From NCBI GenBank assembly GCA_964625175.1, contig CAZVAO010000123.1, positions 1 through 5,681 on the forward strand: DNA of 5,681 nt, given 5' to 3'. The first letter of the stretch is position 1, and every line of letters starts with the position of its first letter. This document shows positions 1 to 5,034 of this stretch, piece after piece. The DNA is from CAZVAO01 sp964625175 (GTDB lineage Bacteria > Bacillota > UBA994 > PWPR01). The notes beneath the pieces are model-generated. The model ran no database searches. It was not told the origin of the DNA and saw only the letters and a list, made by a program, of their open reading frames with translations. The position numbers and the translations under genes were made by a program.

Positions 1-129
1 CTTGTCGCATTTCTAAAATTCTTAATATGTTAGGATTTTTACGAACTATTTCAAACCCGCAAGGTATGTCCCCAAGTGGGAGGCAAGCGGTGATGGGCTG
101 GGTGGGGATGCGGTTGCTGGCTAGTACTT

Positions 130-160
130 TGAAACACACGGGACGGTTATTTTTGCTTCA
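130..160 (+). repeat. GGGACGGTT-type short dispersed element, degenerate copy
   Basis: The segment starts TGAAAC, carries GGGACGGTT in the middle and ends GCTTCA, so its ends are an imperfect inverted repeat (TGAA/TTCA). From memory, motifs of the form TGAAACA-GGGGACGGTT-TGTTTCA are scattered through many clostridial genomes, often near small transposase genes. This copy would be a degraded one. A second GGGGACGGT core occurs at 2228-2236. Only the core and the ends support the call. Confidence 0.35.
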
Positions 161-216
161 CGTGCTCACCACCGAATACAGTTCGTTTTAGTGCAATATT
201 CCATATCAAAAAAATT

Positions 217-245
217 AAGCACCTCTCGTTTATAAAGAGGTGCTT
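217..245. terminator. Hairpin terminator, stronger on the minus strand
   Basis: A perfect 10-bp stem (AAGCACCTCT at 217-226 with AGAGGTGCTT at 236-245) has a 9-nt loop. Upstream on + is a run of seven A (208-214), which becomes a U tract if the minus strand is transcribed; downstream on + there is only TTTCTAAATT. It may therefore stop transcription in both directions, better leftward. No minus-strand gene is visible to its right, so its original partner has probably been lost. Confidence 0.6.
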
Positions 246-354
246 TCTAAATTCCAGAGCGCCGGCGTTGATTCCCGTCACGCCTATTACATCTTTACCG
301 AATTCAGTTCTGTGTTTGAAAACCTTGTTTCAACAACAAAAAACAAAGTATATA

Positions 355-363
355 TGGTATAAT
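355..363 (+). promoter_or_regulatory. Extended -10 promoter for the transposase remnant
   Basis: TGGTATAAT at 355-363 matches the extended -10 consensus (TGnTATAAT). No good -35 hexamer stands at 16-18 bp spacing; TTGTTT at 325-330 is too far upstream. Extended -10 promoters can work without a -35. Transcription would start near 370, about 55 nt before the transposase ATG at 425. Confidence 0.45.
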
Positions 364-424
364 AAGCGCAATATGAGCGAGCGAACAAGAAGCAGCCTTT
401 GACAACTTGGTGGGGGGATAGACC

Positions 425-937
425 ATGTACAAAAAAACGACAAAGCAAATGAGAATAGCGAAAGAATTCCATATGCCTTTGGGTGGAAAGCTAAATAGGG
501 AAAATCGATGGGTTAAGTTGGCCGATATTATTCCTTGGGATGACTACGAAGAGGACTATTTGAGTCATTTCAAATCTCCGACACGTGGGCAAGCGGCTTA
601 TTCAGTACGGGTCGCCTTAGGTGCGCTGATCATCCAAGCAAAACTCGAGCTAATTGATGAGGATGTGCCGCGGGTCATCATGGAAAATCCCTATCTTCAG
701 TATTTTTTAGGCTTTAGCTATTTTGAAGACAGGAAACCGCCCTTTGATCCCTCTATGCTCACCCGTTTTCGCCAACGTCTGGGTCCGGAAGTATTAATAG
801 ACGTTAATGAAAAAATCCTCTTGGCTGATCAGGATGCTGAAAAGGATGACAGCAATCTGCCAATTGAAGAAGAAGCGGTTCCTCAAGTGCCTAAAGAAGA
901 GGTTAAACAGCTGAGGATTATAGATATTCCTAAATAA
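425..937 (+). pseudogene. Truncated IS5/IS1182-type transposase (N-terminal DUF772 region only)
   Basis: This 170-residue product resembles the N-terminal part of DDE transposases of the IS5/IS1182 group. The opening (residues 18-40, including PLGGKLNRENRWVKLADIIPW) and the DUF772-like region (about 55-125, with VALGALIIQAKL, ENPYLQYFLGF, PFDPSMLTRFRQRLG) are typical. Full proteins of this type usually run to 400-500 residues, with the catalytic Asp, Asp and Glu after this region. Here the charged linker (133-165) runs into LRIID and then IPK-stop, close to where the family usually has a first-Asp block of the form IIDATCAPADI. The catalytic core is therefore missing and the product cannot transpose DNA. 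The start ATG at 425 follows a G-rich ribosome binding site (GGGGGGA, 412-418). Possible catalytic-domain debris follows at 947-1010. The family group is fairly sure; the exact IS name is not. Confidence 0.75.
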
Positions 938-946
938 TCGATGTGT

Positions 947-1010
947 GACAGCTCTAGTGCGCCAGGGTGACGTGGTGTTCCTTGACCAATTTGGGAAATT
1001 GAAAAAATAA
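947..1010 (+). pseudogene. Possible decayed start of the transposase catalytic domain
   Basis: After the stop at 937, the same frame reads DSSSAPG (947-967). A +1 shift then reads DVVFLDQFGKLKK to a TAA at 1008-1010. Joined, these resemble the family block DATCAPADIRYPTDLGLL, which surrounds the first catalytic Asp. If so, the transposase gene decayed by a small insertion and a frameshift and then lost its 3' part. The match is short and pieced together by eye, so it may be chance. Confidence 0.25.
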
Positions 1011-1011
1011 T
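982..1011 (+). promoter_or_regulatory. Candidate sigma-A promoter for the diguanylate cyclase gene
   Basis: TTGACC (982-987) and AATAAT (1006-1011) are separated by 18 bp. Transcription would begin near 1018, leaving a leader of about 60 nt before the ATG at 1078. I looked in the leader for a c-di-GMP (GEMM) riboswitch and saw none. The promoter lies inside what may be transposase debris. Confidence 0.4.
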
Positions 1012-1077
1012 TCTCACAGGATCTAGGGAAGAGCCAATGTCAGGGGATTCTCTGTAAAAATATTTGAGGTGATGAGT

Positions 1078-2211
1078 ATGTTTGATTGGATAAAGGTTGA
1101 AATCGCTGACTTTATTGATATCTTGAGACCCATGAAACTTTCTGAAGAAACCGCTTCAGAGTTCAAAGAGAAATTAATACATGAAAACAGCAAGCGTCTA
1201 TTGCTGATGCTGATGTTGGTTCTTCTATCGCAGATCTTCTTGCTGGTTTATGAAGGCCTTTTTTCTAGTGCTGATGCTTCTGACTTGGTCTGGGTTAGAG
1301 TGATCATAATGGGGGTTAGTCTTTTGTTTGCGCTGTTGATTAGGATTGGTCAACGCCTAAGCAGAGATCAGAGTTGGGGAGCAAGCTTCTCTGGAGCTGT
1401 TATTTTTTTGATACTGGTCTCATCTTTGGCTAGTGCTTGCTATTTCACCTCATATATGTTTGAAGAGGGCATATACAGTTTTAGCCCCTTGATCCTAGTG
1501 CTCATTGTGATTTCACTGACCTGTTTTCGGAATCCCTACTACAGCGGCTTAATACTGATCGCCATTTTTCTAGTATTAACGGTCTTTCTGCATACTTCTG
1601 TTATGGATATTTCGGTGTGGCAGGGAGAGTTCATGGTTAACTGTGTGATTGTTATTTTGATTTATTTCGGAAACATATTGTCTTATCAACGACATCTAAT
1701 CATCTTTCAGCATGAAAAAAGCCTGCAAAAGCTTAGCCAGACCGATGAACTGACTGGTCTGTTGAACCGGAGTGAAGTTTACAGGCAGATAGAGCTGCTG
1801 ATGCGACTGGCTAGCAGATATGGAACCACCTTTTCTTTGGCAATTCTGGACATTGATCATTTTAAACGTGTCAATGACACTTATGGTCATGTAAAGGGAG
1901 ATGAGGTGTTGTGTAGATTTGCCGAATCCATCAGCAAGAGACTAAGATCTGCGGATACCTTTGGGAGATGGGGTGGTGAGGAGTTTATGATCGCTGCGCC
2001 GAACTGTGATTTAGAATCGGCATTCAGAATGGTTGAGCGGTTGCGTGCGGATATGCAGGATGTCGATTACGCAGAAGTTGGTCAGATTACCTTTTCGGCC
2101 GGTATTTGCGCTTACTCAGGTGAGTTGTCTGTTACAGATTTGGTAAGAAGGGCCGACCGGGCTTTGTATAAGGCCAAAGCAGAGGGTCGAAACTGTTCCA
2201 AGGTCGGTTGA
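1078..2211 (+). CDS. Membrane-bound diguanylate cyclase (GGDEF domain protein)
   Basis: The product makes c-di-GMP from two GTP and sits in the cytoplasmic membrane. Numbering from the chosen ATG (377 residues), six hydrophobic segments lie at about 40-58, 70-90, 105-124, 135-149, 154-172 and 184-202. They form an N-terminal sensor that matches no named MASE family I can identify. The GGDEF domain fills 218-377: DELTGLLNR, the metal-binding LDIDHFKRVND, an RSAD inhibitory I-site placed exactly five residues before the active-site GGEEF, and a C-terminal RRADRALYKAKAEGRN. All catalytic positions look intact, so it should be active and product-inhibited. ATG 1078 is preferred because GAGGTGAT (1066-1073) is a near-perfect ribosome binding site at correct spacing; GTG 1069 and ATG 1072 fall inside that site. 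No phosphodiesterase or c-di-GMP effector is nearby. Confidence 0.93.
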   Translation: MFDWIKVEIADFIDILRPMKLSEETASEFKEKLIHENSKRLLLMLMLVLLSQIFLLVYEGLFSSADASDLVWVRVIIMGVSLLFALLIRIGQRLSRDQSWGASFSGAVIFLILVSSLASACYFTSYMFEEGIYSFSPLILVLIVISLTCFRNPYYSGLILIAIFLVLTVFLHTSVMDISVWQGEFMVNCVIVILIYFGNILSYQRHLIIFQHEKSLQKLSQTDELTGLLNRSEVYRQIELLMRLASRYGTTFSLAILDIDHFKRVNDTYGHVKGDEVLCRFAESISKRLRSADTFGRWGGEEFMIAAPNCDLESAFRMVERLRADMQDVDYAEVGQITFSAGICAYSGELSVTDLVRRADRALYKAKAEGRNCSKVG

Positions 2212-2227
2212 ATACAACGGCATCATA

Positions 2228-2236
2228 GGGGACGGT
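2228..2236 (+). repeat. Second GGGGACGGT core
   Basis: A nine-base match to the core of the element at 130-160. CTAGTACTGAA follows at 2254-2264, and a similar CTAGTACTTTGAA precedes the other core (121-133), so the parts appear in swapped order. This may be rearranged debris of the same short element, or coincidence. Confidence 0.2.
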
Positions 2237-2306
2237 AATCACTTTAGACCTTCCTAGTACTGAATACATGGATCAGTGGCTTACAGTGGATCAGAAAACG
2301 ATAACG

Positions 2307-2354
2307 AGTCCTTTTTCAGAAGTGCTTTTAGCATTCTGAGCGTAATGAAGGACT
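2307..2354. other. Nested hairpin between the cyclase and acetyltransferase genes
   Basis: An outer 7-bp stem (AGTCCTT 2307-2313 with AAGGACT 2348-2354) encloses an inner hairpin. The inner arms are CAGAA (2317-2321) and TTCTG (2334-2338), plus TGC/GCA next to a five-base loop, with one bulged G. A T run (2374-2380) lies 20 nt downstream, too far for a classical terminator. It may slow or end transcription from the cyclase gene or be a cruciform-forming repeat. The rest of 2212-2496 shows nothing I can name. Confidence 0.4.
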
Positions 2355-2496
2355 TCTAGATCATGATAGTTGATTTTTTTGTATCAGCGGTTTTCGAAGA
2401 TTCCACTTCACCATTTACGCATACAGTCAGCTTAACAAGAAAAAGAAACTGGCATTTCGTATATTTTTGATTAAATTCCAGAGAGGATACAGGCAA

Positions 2497-2958
2497 ATGC
2501 TGAGAATTATCCCCGCTACTCACAAACATCTAAATGTCTGCCTTGAGATGTTGCTGGACTCGAAGTTGGGTGAGGTCTATTTCTCCAACCATGATCACGC
2601 GCTAAAATCTTTGATGGATGGTTTGGAAAATGAGAAAGTCATTATTGCCCAAGATGCCGATGGGCACTATGTAGGCTTTTTGTGGTATGTCCGCTACGGC
2701 GCGTTTCATGCTTTCCCCTATCTCCATATTATTGCCGTAAAGAGAGAATACCGCGGCAGGGGCTATGGCAAGGAGCTGATGCGTCACTTGGAAGAAGAAA
2801 TCCTCAATCAGAAGGGCAAACTCTTTCTGGTCGTTGCCGATTTCAACTTAGATGCCGAACGTTTGTATGAAAAGCTAGGCTATAAGCAAGTAGGCCAAAT
2901 TCCTAACCTTTACAAAGAGGGTGTCACTGAGCATCTGATGATGAAAGTGCTGGGTTAG
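2497..2958 (+). CDS. GNAT-family N-acetyltransferase
   Basis: A 153-residue soluble protein with the GNAT fold signature, expected to move the acetyl group of acetyl-CoA to an amine on an unknown substrate. The beta-4 strand (YLHIIAVKREYRG, 75-87) leads into the acetyl-CoA pyrophosphate-binding loop RGRGYG (86-91; R/Q-x-x-G-x-G pattern). The C-terminal motif has the usual N-x-x-A-x-x-LYEKLGY (117-129). Length fits a single-domain GNAT. ATG 2497 is preferred over the in-frame TTG at 2467 because GAGAGGA (2481-2487) sits 9 nt before it and the IIPATHKHL opening is typical for the family. It is 285 bp from the cyclase gene and near the assembly gap at 2988, so any downstream partner is unseen. 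Substrate cannot be predicted; small GNATs include protein, antibiotic and polyamine acetyltransferases. Confidence 0.9.
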   Translation: MLRIIPATHKHLNVCLEMLLDSKLGEVYFSNHDHALKSLMDGLENEKVIIAQDADGHYVGFLWYVRYGAFHAFPYLHIIAVKREYRGRGYGKELMRHLEEEILNQKGKLFLVVADFNLDAERLYEKLGYKQVGQIPNLYKEGVTEHLMMKVLG

Positions 2959-2987
2959 AGCAATTTTGCACAATCTAGTTGCATTCT

Positions 2988-3087
2988 NNNNNNNNNNNNN
3001 NNNNNNNNNNNNNNNNNNNNNNNNNNNNNNNNNNNNNNNNNNNNNNNNNNNNNNNNNNNNNNNNNNNNNNNNNNNNNNNNNNNNNNN
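2988..3087. other. Assembly gap of 100 Ns
   Basis: Exactly 100 undetermined bases, the usual placeholder for a scaffold gap of unknown size. The acetyltransferase and the DUF3825 gene therefore lie on separate contigs, and anything could lie between them. Confidence 0.97.
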
Positions 3088-3097
3088 TGCAAGATTT

Positions 3098-3245
3098 TAA
3101 AATAGTTTGGGAGCAGATTATCTGCTCCCAATTTAGGTTGTTTAATTTAAGTGTTTTATATTATTTTCATTCTTATCTGCATTAGATATCACTATGAGTT
3201 TGCTTCATTTTATACTTTCATTATAATGTTTTCTTGTATGCAATA
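3098..3245 (-). ncRNA. Candidate small RNA between a minus-strand promoter and a terminator
   Basis: A near-consensus minus-strand promoter (3274-3246) begins 7 bp past the stop codon of the DUF3825 gene. Starting near 3239, its transcript would run about 140 nt to the strong hairpin at 3131-3107. I find no convincing ORF inside: ATG codons give at most about eight residues with no ribosome binding site. The unit promoter, AT-rich body, strong hairpin fits a small RNA. Equally, the hairpin may simply end the DUF3825 message and the promoter be chance, or the transcript could continue into the assembly gap. Inference only. Confidence 0.3.
3107..3131. terminator. Strong perfect hairpin, probable terminator for leftward transcription
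   Basis: An 11-bp perfect stem (TTGGGAGCAGA 3107-3117 with its complement 3121-3131) has a 3-nt loop. On the minus strand it is followed by AACTATTTTAAAATC, a usable U-rich tail; on + it is followed by TTTAGGTTGTTTAATTT. It lies 150 bp past the DUF3825 stop codon and could end that message, the candidate small RNA, or a gene hidden in the gap. Confidence 0.7.
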
Positions 3246-3274
3246 ATGATAATACACTGAGACCAATCTGTCAA
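3246..3274 (-). promoter_or_regulatory. Minus-strand sigma-A promoter downstream of the DUF3825 gene
   Basis: Read on the minus strand, TTGACA (3274-3269), a 17-bp spacer and TATCAT (3251-3246) give a consensus -35 and a good -10. It sits just after the stop codon at 3281, where a promoter serves no visible protein gene. Confidence 0.45.
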
Positions 3275-3280
3275 CAAGAA

Positions 3281-4114
3281 TTAGAATTCATCACTTAAAC
3301 TATCATCGCTTTCCTCAATTATTTTGGCCCACTCTTCATCGGGTCTTGCAATCAAACGAGCATTCATATAGGCCCATTCTACTGGAAGAACTGTCACGGC
3401 ATCATAATACTCTTGATTACCAGATAATAGCTTATTCAGCACAAAAGCAAGTTTCACACGGGCTCCAGGAAAATAAATCGGGGCAAGTAATTGAATCTTT
3501 GAATCATTAGTCTCAGTGTTATAGTAGTAATGTGGAAGAGCGAGTTTAAAGTTTCTTTCAAGCTTTTTAATCAATGTGCTTTTTGCTGCGTCTAAGAGTG
3601 CCGCAATTACTTCTTTGCTTTGATAACCTACTTTAAGAAACCGATCATAATTATCATCAATTATGTGTTCTTTTTGGATACGGATTTCGAGGTTTTTGTT
3701 AAAAATAAGATCTGCTGGATTATCAAAATAACTTGCTATTTTAGGTATCTCGGAAAAATGAGAAGTGAAAAACCGATGACTTTCTTTGAAGAACCCGTTA
3801 AAGTGCCAGGGAAGTTTGCCTTCTCCTAAAACTTTGCTCTTAGAAAAAATTGCAACAATATCTTCATTATAAGGCGTTAATAACCCTGTATTCATGCATC
3901 GAAACTCACCGCATGGCGAAGTTGAAATCTTTTTCTCTTCGCTTAGACGATCGTAAGTAAATTGGAAGAAGTTTCTTAGAATTCGGTATGGATCTTGAGC
4001 CTTGTCTTTGCCAAAGGACCATGTTTCTGGCTGTGCAATATTTGCCAGAAATTCTAATTTTGAATCGTATACTTCACGTATGCCAAGAAAAACCTCTTCC
4101 CGAATTAGCGCCAT
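3281..4114 (-). CDS. DUF3825 domain protein, stand-alone
   Basis: I recognise this 277-residue protein as a DUF3825 family member by its conserved blocks. Numbering from ATG 4114, these are MNTGLLTPYNEDIVAIF (74-90), WHFNGFF (103-109), ADLIFNKNLEIR...HIIDDNYDRF (134-159), ALPHYYY, LLAPIYF, and the most diagnostic one near the C-terminus (241-262), TVLPVEWAYMNARLIARPDE followed by EW. The domain fills nearly the whole chain and ends in an acidic tail. There is no signal peptide or membrane segment, so it should be cytoplasmic. The function of the family is not established and I infer none. Three ATGs lie close together (4123, 4120, 4114); GGAGG at 4129-4125 is spaced 10 nt from ATG 4114 and 4 nt from ATG 4120, so 4114 is preferred and 4120 is possible. 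It is a single gene with its own promoter; the next plausible genes on either side are decayed or unseen. Confidence 0.8.
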   Translation of the reverse strand: MALIREEVFLGIREVYDSKLEFLANIAQPETWSFGKDKAQDPYRILRNFFQFTYDRLSEEKKISTSPCGEFRCMNTGLLTPYNEDIVAIFSKSKVLGEGKLPWHFNGFFKESHRFFTSHFSEIPKIASYFDNPADLIFNKNLEIRIQKEHIIDDNYDRFLKVGYQSKEVIAALLDAAKSTLIKKLERNFKLALPHYYYNTETNDSKIQLLAPIYFPGARVKLAFVLNKLLSGNQEYYDAVTVLPVEWAYMNARLIARPDEEWAKIIEESDDSLSDEF

Positions 4115-4123
4115 AATCATCAT

Positions 4124-4132
4124 ACCTCCTTA
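4124..4132 (-). promoter_or_regulatory. Ribosome binding site deciding the DUF3825 start
   Basis: TAAGGAGGT on the minus strand (4132-4124) is a strong Shine-Dalgarno sequence. It directly abuts ATG 4123, which is too close to use, and favours ATG 4114. Confidence 0.7.
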
Positions 4133-4141
4133 ATTGACACT

Positions 4142-4170
4142 ATTATACACTATAAGGTAAAATATGTAAA
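4142..4170 (-). promoter_or_regulatory. Strong sigma-A promoter of the DUF3825 gene
   Basis: On the minus strand, TTTACA (4170-4165), exactly 17 bp of spacer and a perfect TATAAT (4147-4142). The start of transcription would fall near 4135, only a few bases before the ribosome binding site, so the leader is about 20 nt with no room for a riboswitch or attenuator. Expression looks simple and possibly strong. Confidence 0.75.
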
Positions 4171-4381
4171 TATTGTTTATCGATTTTAGACTTAGGTTAT
4201 TTGTATGTTGATTATTCTGTGGTACATGATTGTATTAAGACAGTTTTCTCTGTTTTCTTTTGAATTATTAAGATCAACAAAGACGTTTTTTTTGATTCAT
4301 TCTTATCTCACAGGGAATACTTCTAAAGGCAGTGGATGATGGGTAATTGGCGATGAATTAAGATATTTATAGTTTATATTT

Positions 4382-4540
4382 CTAGGAGTTTTTGCATAGT
4401 ATTTTCATGGTTTTGAAGTTGAACTTCTGAGGATAAAATGCGAGCGCATTGTTTTCGATGTTGATGTACTCCAATAAGTTATCTTGGAAGTCAGGAACTG
4501 GTGCTGGAAATATGAAAAAGCGTGAGGCAGCTTTATTTGC
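4382..4540 (-). pseudogene. Possible C-terminal fragment of an unrecognised minus-strand gene
   Basis: A minus-strand frame is open for 52 codons, from just after a TAA (4543-4541) to a TAG (4384-4382), with no start codon. Its composition looks like a real protein C-terminus from an AT-rich genome; the middle reads VPDFQDNLLEYINIENNALA and the end reads FYPQKFNFKTMKILCKNS. Upstream the frame is broken by further stops, so the gene would be truncated or decayed. I do not recognise the family. It points the same way as the DUF3825 gene and ends about 260 bp before it. Another minus-strand frame over the same bases has a longer ORF, but its composition looks less like protein. Confidence 0.3.
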
Positions 4541-4643
4541 TTACAGAAGTCATATGCTCTGAGCTGGTGGCCATATGACCATATTGAGGATGCAATGAAT
4601 GGAGAGCTTCGATATATCCTAAACATAATACAGAAGTAGGTAG

Positions 4644-4653
4644 AGTAGCGGGG
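4644..4653 (+). repeat. Direct repeat AGTAGCGGGG, left copy
   Basis: Ten bases just before the antitoxin ATG (4656), repeated exactly at 5006-5015 across the stop codon of the toxin remnant. The two copies bracket the whole toxin-antitoxin remnant. Confidence 0.4.
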
Positions 4654-4655
4654 CA

Positions 4656-4784
4656 ATGAGACAGACATCTGCCAATTTCAGAATGGATGAAAGCGATAAG
4701 AATGAATCCGCAGGAATCTGCAAAGAAATCGTTTTGAATATGTCTAGTGCTTTCAATATATTTGCATATTTGCAAAGGCTGTAA
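4656..4784 (+). pseudogene. Decayed DinJ/RelB-type antitoxin
   Basis: The reading frame from ATG 4656 gives 42 residues that match the N-terminal DNA-binding half of DinJ/RelB antitoxins: SANFRMDE (ribbon strand), then an AGICKEIVLNMSSAFNIFA helix pair corresponding to the family's E-x-x-x-x-x-GLNMSTAFNIF. It normally dimerises, binds its own operator and neutralises the toxin with its C-terminal half. Here an 8-bp tandem duplication (TATTTGCA at 4759-4766 and 4767-4774) shifts the frame and stops it at 4782-4784. If one copy is removed, the frame continues AFNIFAKAVIRT, then a TAG (4793-4795) where the family often has Gln, then GI. So it has a frameshift, a nonsense codon and no toxin-binding tail. 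The ribosome binding site (GGGG) is also weak. The assignment is from motif recognition and is fairly sure. Confidence 0.7.
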
Positions 4785-5010
4785 TCAGAACATAGGGCAT
4801 CATTTTGATATAGTGGAGACAGTTTTGAAACTGTTACAGAGTGATGATGAATTGCCTCCGAAATATCGGGATCATATCTTAACAGGAAATCATCGAGGCT
4901 TTCGAGAATGTCACATTCTACCTGACTGGCTGTTAATCTATAAAAAGGATCATAACAAGCTTATCCTTATTTCAACTCGAACAGGCACGCATAGCGATCT
5001 GTTTAAGTAG
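4747..5010 (+). pseudogene. N-terminally truncated YafQ-type mRNA interferase toxin
   Basis: Family members (about 90 residues, RelE/YafQ fold) cut mRNA on the ribosome. The ORF from GTG 4747 is 87 codons, but family-like sequence begins only around 4798 (HHFDIVETVLKLL). It then runs cleanly through ELPPKYRDHILTGN, RGFRECHILPDWLLIYKK and STRTGTHSDLF to the stop. The residues matching the E. coli YafQ active site are all present: His43, His56, Asp60, Trp61, His82, Phe86 in the ORF numbering. The first 20 or so residues (family opening of the type MYKIKYSTQFKKDYK) are gone; in their place is antitoxin sequence read in another frame. A deletion has therefore joined the middle of the antitoxin to the first helix of the toxin, near 4796-4806. 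No ribosome binding site precedes GTG 4747, so translation is doubtful. Confidence 0.7.
4758..4774 (+). repeat. 8-bp tandem duplication that breaks the antitoxin frame
   Basis: TATTTGCA occurs twice in a row (4759-4766, 4767-4774), with the A at 4758 extending the period. Deleting one copy restores the family sequence NIFAKAV across the junction, so the duplication is the likely frameshift mutation. Confidence 0.7.
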
Positions 5011-5015
5011 CGGGG
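5006..5015 (+). repeat. Direct repeat AGTAGCGGGG, right copy
   Basis: Exact match to 4644-4653; it includes the TAG stop of the toxin remnant. Confidence 0.4.
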
Positions 5016-5034
5016 TTTTAGGGGTCAGGGGAAA

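Larger units (their letters stand above)
1..424. other. Left-edge debris without an intact gene
   Basis: I see no complete gene here. On the + strand one frame is open from the window edge (position 3) to a TAG at 189-191 with no homologue I recognise. The same frame is open again from 216 to a TAA at 360-362 and contains a protein-like stretch (SAGVDSRHAYYIFTEFSSVF), also unrecognised. Both could be the decayed tail of a transposase. The stretch also holds a GGGACGGTT-type element (130-160), a hairpin terminator (217-245), a 13/14 direct repeat (171-184 and 297-310) and the promoter region of the transposase remnant that follows. Coding status of either frame is a guess. Confidence 0.3.
4171..4655. 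other. Intergenic stretch with decayed or uncertain content
   Basis: No intact gene is visible. It contains a minus-strand protein-like fragment (4382-4540, listed separately) and two short perfect palindromes: GAAGTT-G-AACTTC (4415-4427) and AATGCG-AG-CGCATT (4437-4450). All + strand frames are broken by stops. The part 4171-4381 shows only AT-rich sequence with a T8 run near 4285-4295 and nothing I can assign. Confidence 0.4.

Noticed and set aside
287..472. 61-codon minus-strand ORF
   Set aside because: It overlaps the transposase start and its promoter, and has no ribosome binding site or recognisable features.
1018..1077. c-di-GMP riboswitch in the cyclase leader
   Set aside because: The leader is only about 60 nt and lacks the conserved GEMM core.
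2432..2465. Promoter TTAACA / TATATT before the acetyltransferase
   Set aside because: The spacing is 22 bp, too long for sigma-A.
2979..3185. ORF across the run of Ns
   Set aside because: Half of it is undetermined bases; the open frame is an artefact of the gap.
3200..3227. + strand promoter TTGCTT-16-TATAAT
   Set aside because: The -35 is weak, the TATAAT lies in an AT-rich palindrome, and nothing on + follows except the antisense of DUF3825; possible antisense RNA but not supportable.
3620..3829. + strand ORF inside the DUF3825 gene
   Set aside because: Antisense shadow of a strongly supported gene, without a ribosome binding site.
4405..4668. 87-codon minus-strand ORF
   Set aside because: Composition is not protein-like (Ser/Thr/Tyr rich) and a different minus frame at 4382-4540 looks more like coding sequence.
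4533..4775. 80-codon minus-strand ORF
   Set aside because: Antisense to the recognisable antitoxin head; no family features or ribosome binding site.
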